A stretch of 64,000 bases of DNA from Polytrichum commune (taxonomy: Eukaryota; Streptophyta; Polytrichopsida; Polytrichales; Polytrichaceae), in contig OX485808.1 in NCBI GenBank assembly GCA_950295325.1, positions 21,288,527-21,352,526 of the forward strand. Reading direction: 5' to 3'. Positions 10,127-22,059 of the stretch are shown here, piece after piece. The first letter of the stretch is position 1; every line of letters begins with the position of its first letter. The notes below the pieces were generated by a model, which worked only from the letters and a program-made list of their open reading frames with translations, did no database searches and was not told the origin of the DNA. A program made the position numbers and the translations under genes.

Positions 10127-13100
10127 ATGGCTAAAGCTAGCAGAAACGCCATCGACTTGTTCGCAGTGCCAGTGGAGCGCCTTCCAGAGGGAGTCTCGGA
10201 TACCAATGGGAACGACAACTATGTCCCAAAAGAAGAAGTCATGGCTGAGTGGACGGCCATCCCCACGAAGACCGACGAAGGGTTGTTTGCATTGCGATTC
10301 ACTTATGAGCTGCAGACAAGGGCTGACCAACCAGACCAATGGGTGCAGACAAAGAATTGGGAGATAGAGTCCGTAGAGGCACAAGAAGACTTTGTTATTC
10401 TGGATATGAAAAATAAAAAAGACCATGTGAACCTCCTCTTAAACTACCTATTGCACCCATTCTCTTATGCTTATGCATGCAATAATGTCGCATCCGATGC
10501 GAAACATTTCAACCTGGATGCTCTCTTTACCAAATATGCCCTGAGTCAACACTGGACGGCGAGGAAGTTGACTGCCCTGACCTTGAATGTTTCGAAGTAC
10601 AACAGTGTTGCCGCGGAGGCAAATAAAATAAAATAAAATCCGAAAAAACCAGCTGCTTCGGGGGCAGGAGGATCGAGAAGTGCTCCGCGGCCTGTGCATT
10701 CGGAGAGCAGGTTGACAGAAGGGCCCAGCAGACAATCCACTCCATCCAAGAGGTCGAGGGACGAGATGGAGAAGTCCGGATTGACGGAAGGCGCTGAGGT
10801 TAGCTCTCCGCCAGTGATGCCAACCCCTTTGAAGAATGGAGAAAACCCAGACGCTGCCAAAGCGACAAAAATCCTTCGAGACTTCAACAACTACTCCAAG
10901 GATTGCTGGCCTATGGGACGCCACTTCACTTTCAACGTGGATTGTTTCAAGTGCGAGAAATCCCCTAACAAGTGGGTGGTGAGGTCTTGTGAAAGCGGGG
11001 GGGTGAAGTGGCAGATTAATAATCTCATGAACAACGTCAAGTGGGATAGGCAGACCGTCTGCGTGATGCCCAAGGGTTTTTTGTCACGCCCCACAGAGAA
11101 TGATTGGCCAAGAATCCAGAATGGAGAGTTCTGGATAATCGATGGACAACACAGTCTGGAGGCGTCACATATCATCCTAAAGGATGATAACTTCCAGCAC
11201 GAGCTCAAGGCGGACCTGCGCTACTGGAAGGCGTTTTTGGTTTGGTCTGATGACTGGGACAAGCTCCGCAAAATATCTACATTTTTGAATTCCGGAAACA
11301 AGATCAAGGCATTCGAGGCCTCCTGGGCGGCGAATATAGTGGCGGCCAGAGATGTGTGGGTCGCGCACGGATGCCCGCCAAAAGAGAGGGAGAACGCCAA
11401 GACGCAATCTCCACAGTGGAAGGTGAGTTCACGAACGAGCGTTCGTAAAGCATATGTTGCATTAAACAATTTCTAAATTTTCCAACTTACGAATGTGCGT
11501 TCGTATTTAGTATTGAACACTGACGTCCTTGTATGTATGTTGCAGGCGTTCTGTGATGCGATGGTGGACAAATTCTCCTCCATCGACATGAAGTCCACGA
11601 GCACCAAATCAGTTTTGGAGCTCAAAGGTGAGCTCCGTCTGATTTGCTGCAACAGAGACACCTGGGAGTTGTGGACCCAGTTCTTCGACGCTCACAGCTC
11701 GGGCGATCTAGTGAACCCAGACACAGAAGAGAAGTACGCTCAAGAGAAGAGCGGAGAGGCCCCGCCTCTACTGCGAGAATTTTTTAGGGCCCTGCAAGGA
11801 CTGACTGAATCAGAGTTGCAGCGTTGTGCGGTTCACGTTCTTGGGAACACCGTCGGAAGGACCATCCCTTATCCCAAGATATTTTTGAAGAGACCAAAGC
11901 ACAAACCTGGCACGTACTCGATCAAAGAGTGGTGCGACCACAGGAAGTTGAAGACCGCTGCGATGCGGGAGATTAGCGGCCTATTGCTTGAGATGCACCT
12001 TTTTCAGACCGACGAGGATATCAACTGGGCGAAATGGAAGGAGTTCAAGGTGCTGTACAATATCAACGGTGCCTCAATGCGCAGCCTGGTGAAGGAGCAC
12101 GTCGCCGTCCTGAAGCTCAAGGGAAACAAAAGAACAAAAAAAACAGAAACGGAACCTGAAGAGCTTCAACGGTACATCTCCTTCTTGGAGAGGAAGAGGA
12201 ACGCCACTTTCGAGGGCGTGGCAAGATTTTGTGTGGTGACCATGGGGCTGGAGAGGACCACGTTTTCCAAGTGGGATGGCACCTTCAGCAGGTCCGAGGT
12301 CAGGGAGGATCGAAGGGGTTGTCCCTTCGCGGTCATCGACTTCAGAGGGATCCCCGGTGCCTTGCGACAGGGCGCAAAGGGGGAGCCTTTTTACAACCCT
12401 TTCATGGCGAAATTCATGGAGCACAAATCTCCGACCATGAGGGAGCCGCACGTATGGCTGTGGATTGTGGAGCAGGAGAAACAATCCGTCGTCATCGATT
12501 TGTATGAGAACAAGATCAAGTTCGAGTACAACATCTTCCACAGCACATACGTGCCAGCGAAGACGGAGGGGATTGTTGCCGTAAACGAGGCCAGAGGCAA
12601 CAAGCAGGTGGGAACGGTGAGCCTCATCTTCTTGATGTACAATGCGCTTAGGAATGGGCGAGCACCCATAAAGGCGAACAACACATTCAAGAAGATATAC
12701 AGCATCCCTCACCCACCTCCAAAGGATCTCTTCCAGGAGACTATGTACACTGTCTTCCCGGCGCTGGAGCTGAGGATGGAGTTCTACGTCTCCATATTGC
12801 AGGGTTTGGCAATGACTGGCGAGACTGTCTACAATGTATTTGGGGGCAGCAAATTTATGTACGCGGCCATGGTAAGCGATCTCACACCACTTTTTACGAA
12901 CGCTCGTTCGTAAACACTGCATGCTCCAAACAATTTATCATGGGTAGCCGATACTTATGATTGTTTTGTGAATTATTTTGTTAGTATTTCCTCGCTCAAA
13001 GCCTTCATGTTTACGAACGCGCGTTCGTAAATGACTGAATCTTTGCCTTCTTATCTCAGATGCTGGGCCTGTGCGTGAACACATATATTGACGCCGTCGA

Positions 13101-14214
13101 CGAGGAGGATTACAAGTTCCACAGGACAAAAGCGTCGACGATGGACCTAGCTGACATGTCCGTGCCCAGAACGGACTTCAACATGCCGGCCGACGAAGGT
13201 ATGTCGCCCATGGAAACAGACGACGACGAGCCTGGCCCCTCCGTCAACGTCGATGCCATCCTCCAGGCTTTGGATGTCACTCCTCTCCGGTTGTTGGCCC
13301 CATCGGGGGAGCCTTCAGAATACCAAGGGACCCCGGCTAGATATACTGGATCCTCGGCGGGTGCCACCCAGGATGTCCTCCCCGCGCTTACCTCAGGCGC
13401 GGAGCCCTTCGGCACGCCAAGAGGTTGTTCGACGTCAGTGTCCCCCAAGCAAAGGCTGGCTGTCCCGAAAATGGAGACCCTCGATGTCCTCGACCAACGC
13501 TCCCGTCCCACGTTGGACCTGTTCCGCAACACGCGATGGAGGATGAAGAAGACCCCGTACGTGGAGTTGCCCGAGGGGGCGATCATCGAGGTCTCCGACG
13601 AGGACGAGGGGGACATGGACATTATGGTCGAGCTTGGGGTGGAGTTCGACAAGAACAAGAGGGTCAAGGAGGAGGCCCTTTCCGTCGCCGAGCTTAACGC
13701 AAAGCTCGAGCAGAAGATGAAGGAAGACATGGCTGCGGCTGCAGAGGAGAATGCCCGGAAAATGAGAAAAATTGAGGAGGAGCTGAAGTCCTCCAACGAG
13801 AAGACAGACGCCATACTGGCGATGCTGACCAGACTGCAAAACTTTGCAGTGGCCCCTCAGGCAGCATTCCCATTCCCTGCGGGATACCCCACGCACGGTC
13901 CTTTCCCGGGAGGACCTTCCTACCAGCCAGCGCCCCACCCAACGCCGGTGGGGACTCCTCCACCCCCTACAATGCCCACGGACACCGCCAACATACACGA
14001 CGCAGTCTCGGCGGCTATCCGTGAGGACGAGGATTTACGAACGCACGTTCGTGAATCTTCAGGTCCAACAGTCCTCACCCCACCCCCACCAAGGGTAGGA
14101 CTGCCTTCACAGACGGACACGGCACCTTTCACCGTCGTCCGGGAAACTCAAGTATGTGAGCGTAGAGCGGAGAGCGGAGAGCAGAGAACGGAGATTGGAG
14201 AGCGGAAAATATAG
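10127..14214 (+). CDS. Gene 1: ParB-like domain protein with degenerate DNA-methyltransferase-like C-terminal region
   Basis: Exons are 10127-11422, 11546-12871 and 13060-14214, all phase 0, with introns GTGAGT..TTGCAG and GTAAGC..CTCAG. The product is about 1257 residues if the in-frame TAA at 10634 is ignored. That stop lies in an AAAAT microsatellite and the same frame continues past it. About residues 260-400 form a ParB-like fold with IIDGQHSLEAS near residue 338, matching the DGNHR/DGQHR signature, then FLNSGN. Near residue 860, TGETVYNVFGGSKFMYAAM resembles motif I of beta-type N4/N6 methyltransferases (DPFGGSGT..A) with key positions lost. The position of motif IV holds IDFRGIPG instead of DPPY, so catalysis is unlikely. 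About residues 1080-1135 form a coiled coil, preceded by an acidic IIEVSDEDEGD stretch that looks like a SUMO-interacting motif. A donor GTATGT at 14152 could lead to a further exon. Gene 2 has the same domain order. Confidence 0.6.
10619..10639 (+). repeat. (AAAAT)n microsatellite with in-frame stop
   Basis: About four AAAAT units lie in exon 1 of gene 1, and reading through them gives a TAA at 10634-10636. The frame after it (AASGAGGSRSAPRP...) stays open and leads into the ParB-like domain. Unit gain or loss could create or remove the stop. Confidence 0.85.
11423..11545 (+). other. Intron of gene 1 with two palindromes
   Basis: GTGAGT donor and TTGCAG acceptor join WK to AFCDAM in phase 0. 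Palindrome cores lie at 11431 (perfect arms, 8 bp after the donor) and 11489 (one mismatch). Confidence 0.8.
12872..13059 (+). other. Intron of gene 1 with two palindromes
   Basis: GTAAGC donor and CTCAG acceptor interrupt the methyltransferase-like motif I region between YAAM and MLGLC. Perfect palindromes start at 12896 and 13013. Confidence 0.8.
14037..14052. repeat. Palindrome inside a coding exon of gene 1
   Basis: ACGAACGCACGTTCGT lies in the open frame and is translated as part of LRTHVRE. It is the only copy outside introns and intergenic DNA in this gene, and it keeps the frame. Confidence 0.8.
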
Positions 14215-14554
14215 ATTTTGTTGGGTAATTTTAGGAGAAGCAGTGCCTATTTCCGTGGAATTAGAGATAGATGGAATTCTATATTTGGAAATGCACCCCA
14301 TTCCCGTGGACATAATAACCCAAAATTGTTCGAGAAACCAACGGATCCTATAGGCGTGGAAGATTGCATTTTTTATCAAACATCTTATAGTATTTGTTTC
14401 AAATGTATCATATTCCATTATGGCTGACATCACCAAATTTAAATCAAAATACCATACACAAAATATATTATTGGTCAACAAATTGTAGCCAACCTCAAAA
14501 GTTACAAAAATGGGTAGTCAGTTCAAGTAGCTATATACTGTAGTTTTCGGCCAT
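14215..14554. other. Stretch between gene 1 and the small minus-strand gene
   Basis: It follows a purine-rich repeat (about 14155-14212, GGAGAGCGGA-like). A possible acceptor lies near 14234, but no convincing exon was found. It probably contains the 3' ends of two converging genes. Confidence 0.4.
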
Positions 14555-15304
14555 CTACACCCTATTTGCCGGGCATGTCCAATATGGCCAAGATGGCCCA
14601 AAGAACATGCCATACATATTCTCCGCACCATAAGAGGCTTCCAACTCAGTCCTTAGCTTAGCCAAAGACCGCAAAGACAAATCCCCCAACTCCGACCTCA
14701 AAATCCTCTGGAAAATTCTCGAGGTGACGTGCCGGCTCTCTGAAAACAACATGAAGTTCAATTTAAACAATTTAACCAGGTTATGCTCGCGTGGCAAATA
14801 CAACTCTGGCATCCCATGTGGACCCATCCTAAACTCATGCGCCGCCAGACGAAGAGCATTGTATTCCACAGTGCTATCCACAATCCGCTTCCAGGCCTTG
14901 CAACATAGCCGTAGTTTCCCGATTAAAACCAAACGGCGTTTGGTATCAAATGCCCTCTCCCGGCCAATCAAATCTTTTGCGGCACCCAACACTAAGTTGG
15001 GCACTAGTACGGACAACTGCACATCTAAATCCAGCTGCAATACGTGTGGCACATCCAAAACGAATCGGCGAGTTTTCGCGTTACCCCCTGAAACACATTG
15101 AAACACACAACCAGAATTTAATTAAATCAGAATTAACCAACACAATTCAAATGTGGATTGAACACAAATGTTGTGGCTATAAAATCAAACAAAAATGAAC
15201 TTCATAATGTACGGCCAAATGAACTTACCTATCCATGGCATCTTGAATATGAGGATAGTGCTTGAGTCCTCCAATATCTCAACATGTAAATATAGACCTC
15301 CCAT
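14555..15304 (-). CDS. Unknown protein, two exons, 5' end at the satellite border
   Basis: Exons are 15304-15229 and 15087-14555. The 141-bp intron has GTAAGT and TTTCAG ends and restores a Gly codon in frame, giving about 203 residues. The N-terminus begins MGGLYLHVEILED. The middle contains LRLCCKAWKRIVDSTVEYNALRLAAHEF, loosely like the helical part of F-box-type plant proteins, but I cannot claim that family. The ATG at 15304 abuts the first satellite unit, so more exons may lie beyond the array, or the array may have displaced the promoter. Confidence 0.45.
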
Positions 15305-18300
15305 CACAAAATCAGATTTGAAGTCTAAACCAACAAATTCACAATCACAAGCCAAATGCTACTCAAGGCCATTGAACCTCACAAGTTGATAATCTGGCCT
15401 AGCCTCAAAAGATCAGATTTGAAGTCTAAGCCAACAAATTCACAATCACAAACCAAATGCTACTCAAGGCCATTGAACCTCACAAGTTGATAATATGGCC
15501 TAACCTCAAAAGATCAGATTTGAAGTCTAAGCCAACAAATTCACAATCACAAGCCAAATGCTACTCAAGGCCATTGAACCTCACAAGTTGATAATCTGGC
15601 CTAACCTCAAAAGATCAGATTTGAAGTCTAAGCCAACAAGCCAAATGCTACTGAAGGCCATTGAACCTCACAAGTTGATAATCTGGCCTAACCTCAAAAG
15701 ATCATATTTGAAGTCTAAGCCAACAAATTCACAATCACAAGCCAAATGCTACTCAAGGCCATTGAACCTCACAAGTTGATAATCTGGCCTAACCTCAAAA
15801 GATCATATTTGAAGTCTAAGCCAACAAATTCACAATCACAAGCCAAATGCTACTCAAGGCCATTGAACCTCACAAGTTGATAATCTGGCCTAACCTCAAA
15901 AGATCAAATTTGAAGTCTAAGCCAACAAATTCACAATCACAAGCCAAATGCTACTCAAGGCCATTGAACCTCACAAGTTGATAATCTGGCCTAACCTCAA
16001 AAGATCATATTTGAAGTCTAAGCCAACAAATTCACAATCACAAGCCAAATGCTACTCAAGGCCATTGAACCTCACAAGTTGATAATCTGGCCTAACCTCA
16101 AAAGATCATATTTGAAGTCTAAGCCAACAAGCCAAATGCTACTGAAGGCCATTGAACCTCACAAGTTGATAATCTGGCCTAACCTCAAAAGATCAGATTT
16201 GAAGTCTAAGCCAACAAATTCACAATCACAAGCCAAATGCTACTTAAGACCATTGAACCTCACAAGTTGATAATCTGGCCTAACCTCAAAAGATCAGATT
16301 TGAAGTCTAAGCCAACAAGCCAAATGCTACTGAAGGCCATTGAACCTCACAAGCTGATAATCTGGCCTAACCTCAAAAGATCATATTTGAAGTCTAAGCC
16401 AACAAATTCACAATCACAAGCCAAATGCTACTCAAGGCCATTGAACCTCACAAGTTGATAATCTGGCCTAACCTCAAAAGATCATATTTGAAGTCTAAGC
16501 CAACAAATTCACAATCACAAGCCAAATGCTACTCAAGGCCATTGAACCTCACAAGTTGATAATCTGGCCTAACCTCAAAAGATCAGATTTGAAGTCTAAG
16601 CCAACAAGCCAAATGCTACTGAAGGCCATTGAACCTCACAAGTTGATAATCTGGCCTAACCTCAAAAGATCATATTTGAAGTCTAAGCCAACAAATTCAC
16701 AATCACAAGCCAAATGCTACTCAAGGCCTTTGAACCTCACAAGTTGATAATCTGGCCTAACCTCAAAAGATCATATTTGAAGTCTAAGCCAACAAATTCA
16801 CAATCACAAGCCAAATGCTACTCAAGGCCATTGAACCTCACAAGTTGATAATCTGGCCTAACCTCAAAAGATCATATTTGAAGTCGAAGCCAACAAATTC
16901 ACAATCACAAGCCAAATGCTACTCAAGGCCATTGAACCTCACAAGTTGATAATCTGGCCTAACCTCAAAAGATCATATTTGAAGTCTAAGCCAACAAATT
17001 CACAATCACAAGCCAAATGCTACTCAAGGCCATTGAACCTCACAAGTTGATAATCTGGCCTAACCTCAAAAGATCATATTTGAAGTCGAAGCCAACAAAT
17101 TCACAATCACAAGCCAAATGCTACTCAAGGCCATTGAACCTCACAAGTTGATAATCTGGCCTAACCTCAAAAGATCAGATTTGAAGTCTAAGCCAACAAA
17201 TTCACAATCACAAGCCAAATGCTACTCAAGGCCTTTGAACCTCACAAGTTGATAATCTGGCCTAACCTCAAAAGATCATATTTGAAGTCTAAGCCAACAA
17301 ATTCACAATCACAAGCCAAATGCTACTCAAGGCCATTGAACCTCACAAGTTGATAATCTGGCCTAACCTCAAAAGATCATATTTGAAGTCTAAGCCAACA
17401 AATTCACAATCACAAGCCAAATGCTACTCAAGGCCATTGAACCTCACAAGTTGATAATCTGGCCTAACCTCAAAAGATCATATTTGAAGTCTAAGCCAAC
17501 AAATTCACAATCACAAGCCAAATGCTACTCAAGGCCATTGAACCTCACAAGTTGATAATCTGGCCTAACCTCAAAAGATCAGATTTGAAGTCTAAGCCAA
17601 CAAATTCACAATCACAAGCCAAATGCTACTCAAGGCCATTGAACTTCACAAGTTGATAATCTGGCCTAACCTCAAAAGATCAGATTTGAAGTCTAAGCCA
17701 ACAAGCCAAATGCTACTGAAGGCCATTGAACCTCACAAGTTGATAATCTGGCCTAACCTCAAAAGATCATATTTGAAGTCGAAGCCAACAAATTCACAAT
17801 CACAAGCCAAATGCTACTCAAGGCCATTGAACTTCACAAGTTGATAATCTGGCCTAACCTCAAAAGATCAGATTTGAAGTCTAAGCCAACAAGCCAAATG
17901 CTACTCAAGGCCATTGAACCTCACAAGTTGATAATCTGGCCTAACCTCAAAAGATCATATTTGAAGTCGAAGCCAACAAATTCACAATCACAAGCCAAAT
18001 GCTACTCAAGGCCATTGAACTTCACAAGTTGATAATCTGGCCTAACCTCAAAAGATCATATTTGAAGTCTAAGCCAACAAATTCACAATCACAAGCCAAA
18101 TGCTACTCAAGGCCATTGAACCTCACAAGTTGATAATCTGGCCTAACCTCAAAAGATCATATTTGAAGTCTAAGCCAACAAATTCACAATCACAAGCCAA
18201 ATGCTACTCAAGGCCATTGAACCTCACAAGTTGATAATCTGGCCTAACCTCAAAAGATCATATTTGAAGTCTAAGCCAACAAGCCAAATGCTACTGAAGG

Positions 18301-19395
18301 CCATTGAACCTCACAAGTTGATAATCTGGCCTAACCTCAAAAGATCAGATTTGAAGTCTAAGCCAACAAATTCACAATCACAAGCCAAATGCTACTTAAG
18401 ACCATTGAACCTCACAAGTTGATAATCTGGCCTAACCTCAAAAGATCAGATTTGAAGTCTAAGCCAACAAGCCAAATGCTACTGAAGGCCATTGAACCTC
18501 ACAAGTTGATAATCTGGCCTAACCTCAAAAGATCATATTTGAAGTCTAAGCCAACAAATTCACAATCACAAGCCAAATGCTACTCAAGGCCATTGAACCT
18601 CACAAGTTGATAATCTGGCCTAACCTCAAAAGATCATATTTGAAGTCGAAGCCAACAAATTCACAATCACAAGCCAAATGCTACTCAAGGCCATTGAACT
18701 TCACAAGTTGATAATCTGGCCTAACCTCAAAAGATCATATTTGAAGTCTAAGCCAACAAATTCACAATCACAAGCCAAATGCTACTCAAGGCCATTGAAC
18801 CTCACAAGTTGATAATCTGGCCTAACCTCAAAAGATCATATTTGAAGTCTAAGCCAACAAATTCACAATCACAAGCCAAATGCTACTCAAGGCCATTGAA
18901 CCTCACAAGTTGATAATCTGGCCTAACCTCAAAAGATCATATTTGAAGTCTAAGCCAACAAATTCACAATCACAAGCCAAATGCTACTCAAGGCCATTGA
19001 ACCTCACAAGTTGATAATCTGGCCTAACCTCAAAATATCATATTTGAAGTCTAAGCCAACAAATTCACAATCACAAGCCAAATGCTACTCAAGGCCATTG
19101 AACCTCACAAGTTGATAATCTGGCCTAACCTCAAAAGATCATATTTGAAGTCTAAGCCAACAAATTCACAATCATAAGCCAAATGCTACTCAAGGCCATT
19201 GAACCTCACAAGTTGATAATCTGGCCTAACCTCAAAAGATCAGATTTGAAGTCTAAGCCAACAAATTCACAATCACAAGCCAAATGCTACTCAAGGCCAT
19301 TGAACCTCACAAGTTGATAATCTGGCCTAACCTCAAAAGATCAGAGTTGAAGTCCAAGCCAACAAATTCACAATCACAAGCCAAATGCTACTCAA
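15305..19395. repeat. Satellite 1: about 41 tandem units of 101 bp and 87 bp
   Basis: The unit reads 'aagccaacaaattcacaatc' through 'gatcatatttgaagtct', about 101 bp. An 87-bp variant lacks the 14 bp 'aattcacaatcaca'. Units are about 95-99% alike and differ at a few positions (gatcAGATT/gatcATATT, tcTaag/tcGaag, acCtcac/acTtcac). 101+87-bp dimers are visible at 188-bp spacing. A block at about 16049-16458 recurs at about 18201-18610, offset 2152 bp. The 73-residue frames inside are by-products of the repeat. Confidence 0.97.
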
Positions 19396-19654
19396 GAGCA
19401 AACAAAATATGAAGAGAGGCCAAGAGACGCACCTTTAGTGACTCTTGCATGAATATGTGCTTGCAACCATTTGTGGCTGATATATAATTACCCAAGTCAT
19501 TGCATTTGTTAAGGGTCTAATGTGAAAAGGGAGAAAGGTGAGGTGTCTATGATTGGTAGTATATTTGGTTTGATTGCCTTGTATTAAATGGGTGAATCAA
19601 AACTCAAGTAGAGGATCCGGGCTAGACCACCATATGATGAACCCCTCATCCAAT
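19396..19654. other. Unique stretch after satellite 1
   Basis: No gene recognised. It separates satellite 1 from the next repeat family. Confidence 0.5.
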
Positions 19655-19852
19655 ACATGGCCTCCTATAACCAAGACCTTGAACTAACTAGCCGAGAGCC
19701 TAAACAAACATAACCTTGAAGCTTTCACATTCATCCAAAATATGGCCCCCTATAACTAAGACCTTCACTAACTAGCCGGGAGCCTAAACAAACATGACCT
19801 CTAAGCTTTCACATTGATCCAAAATATGGCCCCCTATAACTAAGACCTTGAA

Positions 19853-21666
19853 TGTCGCGCACCTCTCCATGAGGAGTGCCCGAAACACCATGGGCACAGG
19901 GGGGACCCCGGAGTGACACCCGGGACTTGTGGCGCCATTGGTGTCGCAACCCTTGCTAGGCCCCCCCTTGACCATCTTGCCAATTTTCAATTCTAGCAAA
20001 GGTTACGAGTGGCTAACCCTTCGCATACCGCCATGCTAATGGTTAGCTCCTCTAACCCCGGACCAATAGTTCATAGGAGGAAACCAACCCTCCTACTTTG
20101 CTTTCGGGACTCACCCCTTAATCGGTAACCCATTTCCCCAATGTGGACTTCCATCCATGGAAGTCCAATCCTATGTTGATCATCGCGTTGCCGGAGCAAC
20201 ACTACAACAACCCGAACCATACTAGGCAACTATGGCCTCACAATAGGCCAAAGCCCATGGAGGCCTTGCCGTTCGGCCTCGGGTGGGTGAGGCCACACCA
20301 CCTCACCCATATAAGCCTCTAGGACTTTACGCGGGGCCCCTACCCCACCGTCAACCAACCTCTTGTCTCCCTACCAAGAGTTGGGGCCAAGTGGACATTC
20401 TCCTTTAGCTGCTGGGCCTAGAACCCCCCAGCAGCTTCAGACCATCATAACTTCCTTGTATGATGTCTGATCATAACAGCCAACCACTCTATCTTCATCT
20501 ACGCTTCACGTAGATGCCGATGGACTGCTAACTTGCCCCATTCGGGCAAGTCTTGAGGAAGTTATGCCTGTTTGAACCTTGGCAGTCCCGGGAATCACTC
20601 CCAGGCACTGCTGTACCAGGGCGTTGTCCCGGGACAGCGCCCCACTCAAATGGCCATAACTCCTAGCTCACACCTCCGATTGAGCTGTTCTTGAGCTTTC
20701 TAGAATCACCACACCATGAGCTACGCATAGCTCATGGCCTTACCCTTGTGCCTCCTAGTCTCCGTGGGTGGGAGGCGTTCCCAACGCCCGGGGCCCTCAC
20801 CCACACTAGGATCACTTGGGCCCTCTCACCAACGGCGCCACAAGTCCCGGGTGTCACTCCGGGGTCCCCTTTGTGCCCATGGTGTTTCGGGCACTCCTCA
20901 TGGAGAGGTGCGCGACAATTGGTGAGAGGGCCCAAGTGATCCTAGTGTGGGTGAGGGCCCCGGGCGTTGGGAACGCCTCCCACCCACGGAGACTAGGAGG
21001 CATGAGGGTAAGGCCATGAGCTATGCGTAGCTCATGGCGTGGTGATTCTAGAATGCTCAAGATCACCTCAATCGGAGGTGTGAGGAGTCCATCGGCATCT
21101 ACGTGAAGCGTAGATGAGGATGGAGTGGTTGGTTGTTATGATCAGACATCATACAAGGAAGTTATGATGGTCTGAAGCTGCTGGGGGGTTCTAGGCCCAG
21201 CAGCTAAAGGAAAATGTTCACTTGGCCCCAACTCTTGGTAGGGAGACAAGAGGTTGGTTGACGGTGGGGTAGGGGCCCCGCGTGAAGTCCTAGAGGCTTA
21301 TATGGGTGAGGTGGTGTGGCCTCACCCACCCGAGGCCGAACGGCAAGGCCTCCATGGGCTTTGGCCTATTGTGAGGCCATAGTTGCCTAGTATGCTTCGG
21401 GTTGTTGTAGTGTTGCTCCGGCAACGCGATGATCAACATAGGATTGGACTTCCATGGATGGAAGTCCACATTGGGGAAATGGGTTACCGATTAAGGGGTG
21501 AGTCCCGAAAGCAAAGTAGGAGGGTTGGTTCCCTCCTATGAACTATTGGTCCGGGGTAAGAGGAGCTATCCATTAGCATGGCGGAATGCGAATGGTTAGC
21601 GCTCGTAACCTTTGCTAGAAACGAAAATTGGCAAGATTGTTAAGGGAGCTAGCAAGGGTTGCGACA
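19853..21666 (+). mobile_element. Solo LTR (outer), TSD TTGAA, with an inverted solo LTR inside
   Basis: It starts TGTCGCGCACC and ends GGGTTGCGACA, with the 5-bp target duplication TTGAA at 19848-19852 and 21667-21671. No internal region is present, so it is a solo LTR. Without the inner insertion it is about 833 bp and lacks about 140 bp (the 'ggagttatggcc' to 'cttgccc' segment near 21083) present in the 976-bp LTRs. Confidence 0.92.
19942..20917 (-). mobile_element. Solo LTR (inner), opposite orientation, TSD ATTGG
   Basis: A full 976-bp LTR in reverse orientation is flanked by ATTGG at 19937-19941 and 20918-20922. It inserted into the outer LTR of the same family. The facing halves form a long imperfect inverted repeat around 20700-21080. 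Confidence 0.93.
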
Positions 21667-22059
21667 TTGAACTAACTAGCCGAGAGCCTAAACTAGCAGA
21701 ACTTGAAGGCTTTCACATTCATCCAAAATCTGGCTCCTCTAACTAAGACTCTACACTAACTAGCCGAGAGCCTAAACTAACAGAACTTGAAGGCTTTCAC
21801 ATTCATCCAAAATATGGCCCCCCTAACTAAGACCTTAGACTACCTAGCCGAGAGCCTAAACTAACAGAGCATGAAGGCTTTCACATTCATCCAAAATCTG
21901 GCCCCTCTAACTAAGGCTCTACACTAACTAGCCGAGAGCCTACCCAACCAAACATGTAACCACCCACATTGAAACAATATCTGGTCCCAGAGCCCAAGGG
22001 ATTACCCTCTCGGAGCCGAGAGCCTACCCAACAAAAAATCTAACCTCCCCCCTTCATAC

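Larger units (their letters stand above)
19655..22055. repeat. Repeat family 3 ('actaactagccgagagccta'), split by nested solo LTRs
   Basis: Degenerate units of about 80-90 bp occupy 19655-19852 and 21667-22055. Each holds 'actaactagccgagagccta' and 'ttcacattcatccaaaat'. The 'aaaatctgg' and 'ccgagag' elements are shared with satellite 2, suggesting common origin. The two halves are separated only by the LTR insertion at 19853-21666. Confidence 0.8.

Noticed and set aside
12074-12922. 282-codon minus-strand frame
   Set aside because: Antisense shadow of gene 1 exon 2. The plus-strand reading has splice sites and domain motifs.
13110-13814. 234-codon minus-strand frame
   Set aside because: Ser-rich antisense shadow of gene 1 exon 3.
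15558-18610. Many 73-codon frames with near-identical products
   Set aside because: They are open frames through satellite 1 units, with no gene signals.
20691-21066. 70-130 codon frames in the LTRs (GGRRSQRPGPSP-type)
   Set aside because: They occur in every LTR copy on both strands and reflect GC-rich LTR sequence.
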